Positions 57,905 through 64,000 of a stretch of 64,000 nucleotides of DNA are shown piece after piece. A program made the translations under genes and the position numbers. Below the pieces are notes generated by a model, which worked only from the letters and a program-made list of their open reading frames with translations, searched no databases and had not been told where the DNA came from. This DNA is from Mycoplasmopsis columbina (GTDB taxonomy: Bacteria > Bacillota_I > Bacilli_A > Mycoplasmatales > Metamycoplasmataceae): positions 248,001-312,000 of the forward strand of contig NZ_LR215041.1 of assembly GCF_900660685.1 (NCBI RefSeq). Direction: 5' to 3'. Position 1 is the first letter of the stretch; every line of letters begins with the position of its first letter.

Positions 57905-59317
57905 ATGCAATTTGGTCAATTAATTAGTAATCAGGGTATGTGGGGAGCTGTTTTAGCAACATTGACCTTCGTACTTTTAGGTTTCTTTGCTACAAAGATG
58001 AAAGTCTTTAGTAAAGAAATTAATGCAAAGATTGCTAAATTTACAATTACATTCCTTCTTCCTTTCCTTACCTTATGAGCATTCATGGCTAACACAAGTA
58101 AAGCCGATGCTGCTAATATTGGTATTGTTTTAGGATTAAGTATTGGATTCTACTTGGTATTTGCAGTAATTACAACTATTGTTGTTAAATACTACCCACG
58201 TTTAATTCCAAAAATAATTACTAAAAAAGCGGAAAAACTTTATACAAAAACAGAAGAAAATGCAGGTATTTCTTTACTTAAATATAAAGAAGCATACATT
58301 AGAGACTATCAAGCTAAATTAGCTACCTCATTTTTAATGTTATCATATGGTTCATTACAATTTTTTGCTGTACCTCTTGTTCAAGGTATGCAAGGAGTTA
58401 TCTTTAATTCTTTCGCAAATGCTCTTCTTCAAGTATGAAATATTCCATTTATGATTGGTGCCTTTTCATACGTATTAGTCGTTTACTCAGGACAGAAAAT
58501 TACTAAAGACAAAATTAAACCTTTAGTAAAACAAGTTATGAGTCCTACAATGATTCTTCTATTCTTATCATTATTCATCTGAGCATTACAATGAATTCCT
58601 GGACTAGATGTTTGATACATTAAACCAGGAGCTTATGTTGGTCAAAAAACTGTTGTAATTGATGGACAAAATACAATTCAACAACTTAGAGTTGTTGTTT
58701 CTCCTTACGCAAGTGAATGACGTCTTTCAGCTGCTGATTTTCAAGGACTTGTAAATAAAGGAAAAGATGCAACCATTGTTTTCAATGACTATACTTTCAA
58801 ATTTATTGCTACTAATTACACTCAATTCTGAGGTGGATTCTTAATTCACTTAACTTCATTAGCTAGACCAATTACTACTGCTGTTAGTGTTGTATCACCA
58901 TTTGCTTGAATTATTATTGGTGGTTCTTTAGCAACAGCTAGTCTTAAATCTGCTGCTAAAGATCTATCAGTTTGAGTATGAATAATTAACAAATTAGTGG
59001 TTCTTCCATTAATTGTATTCCTTATAACATTAGGCCTTGTTGCTGCTGGTGCATTCAAAGGACAAGGTGCAAACGATGAACTTATTTTACTTAATGCTAA
59101 CTCAGCACCTGTATTAATTGTTCTTCTTTCAGCAACACCTCCTGCAACAGTTTGTGTTATTTACTCAGTTGCTTACAACCACAAATGAACAGCATTTACA
59201 TCACAAGTTTCAGCTCTTTCAACCATTGGAGCTTTAATTGCAATGCCAATTTGAGTACTTATTTCAAAACTTTCATTTGATGCTGTATACAATGCTCTTT
59301 TTATCAAACATGCTTAA
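57905..59317 (+). CDS. AEC family transporter
   Basis: A 470-residue membrane protein of the auxin efflux carrier (AEC) family: an N-terminal hydrophobic bundle (about residues 14-75), a long charged loop with Lys and Tyr (about 90-130), further segments, an extra polar loop of about 60 residues (about 240-300), and a C-terminal bundle with the typical NSAPVLIVLLSATPPATVCVIYS. Bacterial AEC proteins usually carry malate, lactate or other carboxylates. The adjacent 2-hydroxyacid dehydrogenase-like gene, 96 bases downstream behind a terminator, supports an organic acid substrate (inference). Start ATG 57905 behind AAAAGGA. Confidence 0.85.
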
Positions 59318-59325
59318 AAATTAAA

Positions 59326-59351
59326 TAAAGGTCATTTTCTTGACCTTTTTC
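59326..59351 (+). terminator. Terminator after the AEC gene
   Basis: AAAGGTCA-TTTTCT-TGACCTTTTT stem with T-run. Confidence 0.85.
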
Positions 59352-59413
59352 TATAAAAAAACTATTTAAAACATAAATTCATGAAATTAAATTAAAAAAA
59401 GAAGGATTCCATT

Positions 59414-60385
59414 ATGAAAAAAATTATTGTTATTGGAATGGGAAATGTTGGTACAACATTTGTTAATATTGCTGTAGCACGTGGCCTACAAGCTGAATTC
59501 GTTTTTATTGATAAAAATGAAGCGCTTTGTGAAGCACACGCTCACGATTTCCAAGATATGGTAGCTTTAATGCCAAGAAACAACTCAACATTTAGACAAG
59601 GTACTTTTGCAGATGCAAAAGGAGCAGACATTGCTGTTGTTGCTGCTTCAATTTCAGTTCCTGCAGACAAATTAACAGATCGTTTAGCTTTAGCTGGTGC
59701 AAATGCTAAATTAATGAAAACATTTGGTGATGAATTAGTGAAAAATGACTTCAAAGGTGTAGTAGTTGTTGCTGCTAACCCATGTGATGTTATGGCTTCT
59801 GTTTTCCCATATGCTTCAGGAATTCCTGCTGAAAAAGTTATTTCAACAGGTACATTATTAGATTCAGCAAGATTTAAAAAATTCATTGCTGAAAAATTAA
59901 ATATTAATGCCGATTCAGTTCAAGGATCAATTTTAGCAGAACACGGTGCTAGCGCAATGGCTGTTTACTCAATGCTTAAAGTTGGAGATTCAAACATTCA
60001 AGATTTAATTAATGCTGGTGTTCTTAAAAAAGAAGAGCTTGATGAAATTCTTGTTAAAACTGTTAAAGAAGGTTTCTACATTTACTCACGTAAAGGAAAC
60101 ACACAATTTGGTATTGGTACCTCAATTTACGAAATTACAGACGCTGTTTTAAATAACAAACGTAGTGTAATGAATGTTGGTGTTAAATTACCACAAGGTT
60201 ACAAAAACGCTGGAATCTATACATCAATCCCTGTAATTGTTGGTGAAAATGGTTATGAATACTTACCAGTTAAACCTAACTTTAGTGCTGAAGAATTAGC
60301 TGCTTTTGAAAAATCAACTGCTTCATTAGCAAAAGTTCACTCAGATACTTTAGGAACAATTGGTGTTGAAAAAGACTTTCAATAA
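59414..60385 (+). CDS. L-lactate/malate dehydrogenase family protein
   Basis: A 323-residue NAD-dependent 2-hydroxyacid dehydrogenase. The Rossmann motif GMGNVGTTFV is at residues 8-17, with an acidic Asp in VFIDKNE; Arg153 in TLLDSARFKK and catalytic His177 in AEHGASAMA match LDH/MDH. The specificity loop is unusual: ASISVPADKLTDR, with Ser81 where lactate dehydrogenases have Gln (QKPG) and malate dehydrogenases Arg, and with a changed length. GEHGDS reads AEHGAS. Calling it ldh is therefore provisional. Good RBS (GAAGGA). It is neighbour to an AEC carboxylate transporter. Codon use is like that of a highly expressed gene. Confidence 0.82.
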   Translation: MKKIIVIGMGNVGTTFVNIAVARGLQAEFVFIDKNEALCEAHAHDFQDMVALMPRNNSTFRQGTFADAKGADIAVVAASISVPADKLTDRLALAGANAKLMKTFGDELVKNDFKGVVVVAANPCDVMASVFPYASGIPAEKVISTGTLLDSARFKKFIAEKLNINADSVQGSILAEHGASAMAVYSMLKVGDSNIQDLINAGVLKKEELDEILVKTVKEGFYIYSRKGNTQFGIGTSIYEITDAVLNNKRSVMNVGVKLPQGYKNAGIYTSIPVIVGENGYEYLPVKPNFSAEELAAFEKSTASLAKVHSDTLGTIGVEKDFQ

Positions 60386-60387
60386 TT

Positions 60388-60429
60388 ATTAAAATCGAAA
60401 AATGGTTTTTGTGCCATTTTTCTTTTTTA
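60388..60429 (+). terminator. Terminator, first copy of a duplicated element
   Basis: GAAAAATGG/CCATTTTTC hairpin with T-run. The block ATTAAAATCGAAAAATGGTT is repeated almost exactly at 62601 after the protease gene. Confidence 0.85.
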
Positions 60430-60556
60430 TTTTTTAAAAACAAAAACATGAAAATTTTCATATTTTTTTATTTTATAAAAAATTTAAACTTTAAAAGTTA
60501 AGTAACCTCGAATTAAAATTAAAGTATATAGTTAATAATATTTTGAGAGGTTTAAA

Positions 60557-62578
60557 ATGAAATTTAAGAAAGTTTTTACATTAGGAGCATTTTTACCAGC
60601 AACATTAATTTCAGGAATTGCTGTAACTGTTTCTATAAATAAAAAAGATAATGATAATCAGAACTTGAAAGTTTTTTTCGAAGATAGAACAAATAATAGA
60701 ATAATTTCAAAATCAAATAATGAACCAATGGGCTTTGAATCATCTACGAATTTAAACAATGCTTTTCGTATTGAGATCGTACCACATGAATTTGATTCAA
60801 CATTAAATAATTCAATCAATCAAATAAACAGATTAAAGATTTTTAATAATCTAAAAAAATTATTTAATTCAAAAGATTTTTTCATTAAATTAGATGACTT
60901 GACAAATTTTATTTTTGTTATTCCCAAAAATGAAAATACTAAATATTCTGATCTTGTCAATAAAATAAAAATATTAAACAAAAATGAGCTAATTAAATTT
61001 ATTTTTGTTAAAAAAGTTTTAATAGAAAGCAATAAATATTTTTTAAAAACATATCATGATTATCTTGCTCCAGATGGCAGAGGAGGATCTCAACCATCTT
61101 CACCTAAAAAAGCAAAAATTCCGGAAAGAGTAGTAAATACAAGATATGCGAGAAATTTTGCATCAAATAATTTTGATAAAGATGAAAGGACAAAACTTAT
61201 AGAAGAATCTAGCGAACAAATTTTAAAAACTAAAAAAAGAATTAAAGTTGGGGTTTTAGAAGTTGGGACTTCAGCTAAAAAAAGATTAGATGGCTTGATT
61301 GATACGAAGAATAAATATTTATTTGATAAAGATATTTATGATATTAAAATTCATAATCGCGAAACGATAACTTCATCATTAAGATACCCAACTATTGGTG
61401 AACATTCAACAGCAGTAGCATCAATTATTGCTGGACTTGATGGAATCAATCCCAATATTGAACTTGAAGGAGTTCTTTATTATGGTAGCGATATGCAAAA
61501 TGAATTAGACTATTTAATTAAAACTGCCAAAGTCAATATAATAAATATGTCATTCGGGACAGAAACAGATAAATTAGATGATCCTATATTGGTTTATCAA
61601 TCAGATAGTTTGTACCTAGATACAGTTGCAAAAAATAATCCAGAAACAATTTTTGTTAAAAGCGCAGGAAACGAAGGACAAGAATCTATTAGATATTTAT
61701 CAAATGATTCACTTGCCAAAAATATTTTTGTTGTTGGATCTAATAGTTCAATTGGAACGAGATCATCCTTTTCAACTTATGGAAGCAAAAATAATGAAAG
61801 AGATGTAACTCTTCTTGCGAATGGTGAAGACTATAATATTTTTTTAAAAAAATTACCAGAAAGTGGAACTAGTTATTCAACGCCTTTTATTTCTGGAATG
61901 ATAGCAAATACAATGTATAAATACAATGATTATTATGACTATGGATTTAATAATATAATAGCTCTATCTGCTTTTAGTTCTTCAACTTATGATTCTTCTC
62001 TATGAAAATATTCTGGAACTCCTGATTTTACCAATGATCATAATTTGACAGAAAATGGAGCAGGAACATTTGATTTCGATAAATTAGATCAGTCATTCAA
62101 ATCTCTTAAATACATTCAACTTTACGGTAAAAAAGCTACAAAAACTAGAAAAACAGCATATTTAGAAAAAAATGGACAAGAAATTTTTCTAGGAGAAGTT
62201 AGTGCCAAAAAAGATGATATTTTAAGAGGGACGTTAGCTTGAAATTATAGTTCTTATTCAAGATGAGTTCCAGAAATTGAGTATGATAATTTAACCTTGA
62301 TGTATGGAGCTATTGAAGATCCATGAACAGGAGAATATACTCCAACATATGGTGGTTATGAAACAATTGGAATAAATGATTCAGATTTAAATCTAGTTTT
62401 AAAAGATAATAATGGTAATGTAGTATATTCTTCATCATCAAAAATAAATAACATTGAATTTATTAAATATAAAGCAAAAAAAGACGGAATTTTTAAATGA
62501 TATTTAGTTCAAAATTCTCCATTGGATAAAAATAAAACTATGGATGTTGCTTTCACACATAGCAAAGGAAAAAATTAG
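60557..62578 (+). CDS. Subtilisin-like (S8) serine protease, exported
   Basis: A 673-residue protein with an N-terminal membrane/signal segment (residues about 8-28; no lipobox Cys). A 200-residue pro-region precedes the subtilase domain: IKVGVLEVGT at about 231-240, His283 in GEHSTAVASIIAG, oxyanion Asn372 in SAGNEG, and nucleophile Ser439 in GTSYSTPFISG. The Asp of the triad is replaced by Glu235. A beta-rich C-terminal domain of about 180 residues follows. Likely a surface protease acting on host proteins or on the cell's own surface antigens. It is framed by two copies of the same terminator. Codon use is more AT-biased than in the neighbouring dehydrogenase. Confidence 0.83.
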
Positions 62579-62600
62579 AATTTGAATACTTCTAAAAATT

Positions 62601-62640
62601 ATTGAAATCGAAAAATGGTTTAGTGCCATTTTTCTTTTAT
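62601..62640 (+). terminator. Terminator, second copy of the duplicated element
   Basis: GAAAAATGG/CCATTTTTC hairpin with T-run; 19 of 20 bases of ATTGAAATCGAAAAATGGTT match the copy at 60388. Confidence 0.85.
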
Positions 62641-62763
62641 ATTAGAAAGAAACTTTTAACTTCTTCTTTTTTATTTGCCAATTTCTGCTTAATTTTATTT
62701 TATAATTTTATTTATTGCAAATATTTATTATGCAAGAATAAGTAAAATAAAAGAAAGGCATTT

Positions 62764-63027
62764 ATGGCAACAGTTAAGACAAGTGAAGTTAAAGAAGAAA
62801 AGAAAGAAGTTAAAAACTACCACGTAACACCTAAAAAGGATAGTTCAGATTGACAGGTTAAAGGTGCAGGTAATGATCGTGCAACTAAATTATTTAGTAC
62901 ACAAAAAGAAGCAATTGCTTATGCAAGGGAATTAGCAGAAAAAAAATTTGGAACTGTTTACATTCATGGTGAAAATGGTAGAGTTAGAGACACTTTAAAA
63001 TTTGCTAATAAAAAACCTAAAAAATAA
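62764..63027 (+). CDS. DUF2188 domain protein
   Basis: An 87-residue basic protein. The family pattern is complete: YHVTPKKDSSDWQVKGAGNDRATKLFSTQKEAIAYARELA, then VYIHGENGRVRDTLKF. Function unknown. The leader GAAAGGCATTTATG is identical to that before the tail-anchored protein at 25789. The cardiolipin synthase gene starts 3 bases after its stop, suggesting co-transcription. Confidence 0.85.
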
Positions 63028-63030
63028 TCA

Positions 63031-64000
63031 ATGAAAAAATTAATTAATTTATTTTTCTACGGCATTCAGGCCGTTTTATTTTTTGCCGTATTAATTGGAA
63101 TTTTTTATGGCGCTTATAAAGTGAACCGGAGCTACTTTATTTTCTTTGTTTTTTTAACCTATGGACTTAATGCAATTGTAACTTTAATTATTTTTAATCA
63201 AACACGAAGTGAATTGTCAAAATTATCTTGACTTTTGATCATTATTGTTTTCCCACTAGTGGGTCATGCAGCTTATTTTGCTTTTGGTAGTAAATATAAA
63301 AATAAAAGAGAAAAAAAATTAGTTAAAGATCCTACTTATCAACTTAAAACTTATCAACATTTATTTCAAACAAAAAGTTTATCAAATGATCAATTTGAAC
63401 ATTTGATAAACTTAAATGGTGGTGTAGCACTAGATGCCAATTATAAGTTTTATCAACACTCTGGCGACTATTTTACAGAGCTTTATGAAAATTTAAAAGA
63501 AGCCAAAAAACACATTTTTATTATTTCTTATATTATTAAACCTGGGGAAATTTTAGATGAACTTATTGAAATATTGAAAGAGAAAGCAAATCAAGGAGTG
63601 AAAATTTATTGATTAATTGATGATTTTGGTCGTACTTTAGTTAATAAACAAAAACATTTAAAAAAATTGTTAAATCACGGCAATATAGAAATTGTCTTTA
63701 TCTCTAAGGTATTTTATCCTTTTATCCATAGCCAAAATTTTTATCGTAATCATCAAAAATTTTATGTTATTGACTCTGAAATAGTTTTTGCAGGTGGCTG
63801 CAATATAAGTGATGAATATGTAGGTCTTTCAAAAAAATATGCGCACTGAATTGATCTTAATTATAGGCTTATTGGTCCACAAATTAATGCTTATATTTTA
63901 TTATTTTTAAGATCATGGAAACTTTGAGCAGATAAAAAAACTTCACTTGTTAATGATCCACAACACTTTTTTAACTTTAATACAGTAAATTTAGATAAAT
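63031..64000 (+). CDS. cls: Cardiolipin synthase (partial, runs off the window)
   Basis: The first 323 residues of a membrane-bound phospholipase D family enzyme that joins two phosphatidylglycerols into cardiolipin. Two N-terminal membrane segments (about residues 6-28 and 38-90 region) are followed by the first PLD domain: DYFTELYENLKEAKKHIFIISYII, IYWLIDDFGR, and the catalytic HQKFYVIDSEIVFAGGCNISDEY (HxKx4D). The second PLD motif lies beyond the window end. TGA tryptophans occur throughout. Confidence 0.92.

Overview
The window is a chromosomal stretch of a wall-less mollicute (Mycoplasma in the broad sense). TGA is read as tryptophan throughout: most genes stay open only when TGA is sense, and intact proteins such as thioredoxin, the cupin and the APC permease are invisible or cut up under the standard code. 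The DNA is very AT-rich and the genes are tightly packed. There is one 16S-23S rRNA operon with no tRNA in the spacer and no 5S gene after it. A complete arginine dihydrolase set (arcA, arcB, arcC and an APC permease), together with the 16S sequence as I remember related species, suggests an arginine-using member of the hominis/synoviae group. I do not name a species.

Layout. 1-8.35 kb: end of a membrane gene and an alpha/beta hydrolase (+), then a five-gene minus-strand operon dnaE, 5'-3' exonuclease, membrane protein, trxA, uvrC. 8.38-9.4 kb: a possible small RNA and an eight-gene tRNA cluster. 9.8-15.2 kb: arginine catabolism and transport. 15.3-22.6 kb: minus-strand operon mnmA, alaS, ruvX, methyltransferase-like gene, greA, two deoxynucleoside kinases and hpt. 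22.7-25.5 kb: an S1-like gene followed by two overlapping, divergent glucose-6-phosphate-isomerase-like genes. 25.8-33.0 kb: a tail-anchored protein, then glyS-dnaG-rpoD-Nif3. 33.1-36.3 kb: dimeric dUTPase and MgtA-type ATPase. 36.6-41.5 kb: rRNA operon. 41.7-46.5 kb: secreted cysteine peptidase, two paralogous membrane proteins, cupin and nuclease lipoprotein. 46.6-51.5 kb: tRNA-Ser, Ca2+-type ATPase, LemA and a membrane gene broken by a stop. 51.56-56.33 kb: an accessory island of mostly decayed genes. 56.4-64 kb: YitT protein, AEC transporter with a lactate-dehydrogenase-like enzyme, a subtilisin-like protease, a DUF2188 protein and the start of a cardiolipin synthase.

The most interesting system lies in the island. 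An intact Abi_2/AbiF-type HEPN protein (53809-54783) is followed within 70 bases by what looks like a separately promoted, highly structured non-coding RNA (about 54851-54970) that ends in a strong terminator. Its neighbours (a PD-(D/E)XK nuclease gene, an ICE-type gene and an ISLre2/Mbov_0401-type transposase gene) are all broken, so the protein/RNA pair seems to be the part that selection kept. I interpret it as a protein-RNA toxin-antitoxin or abortive-infection module. Other points of interest are the paired degenerate Pgi homologues, several genes with a -10 box 6-8 bases before the ATG (likely leaderless mRNAs), the A at 23S position 2057, and a subtilase with Glu at the catalytic Asp position.
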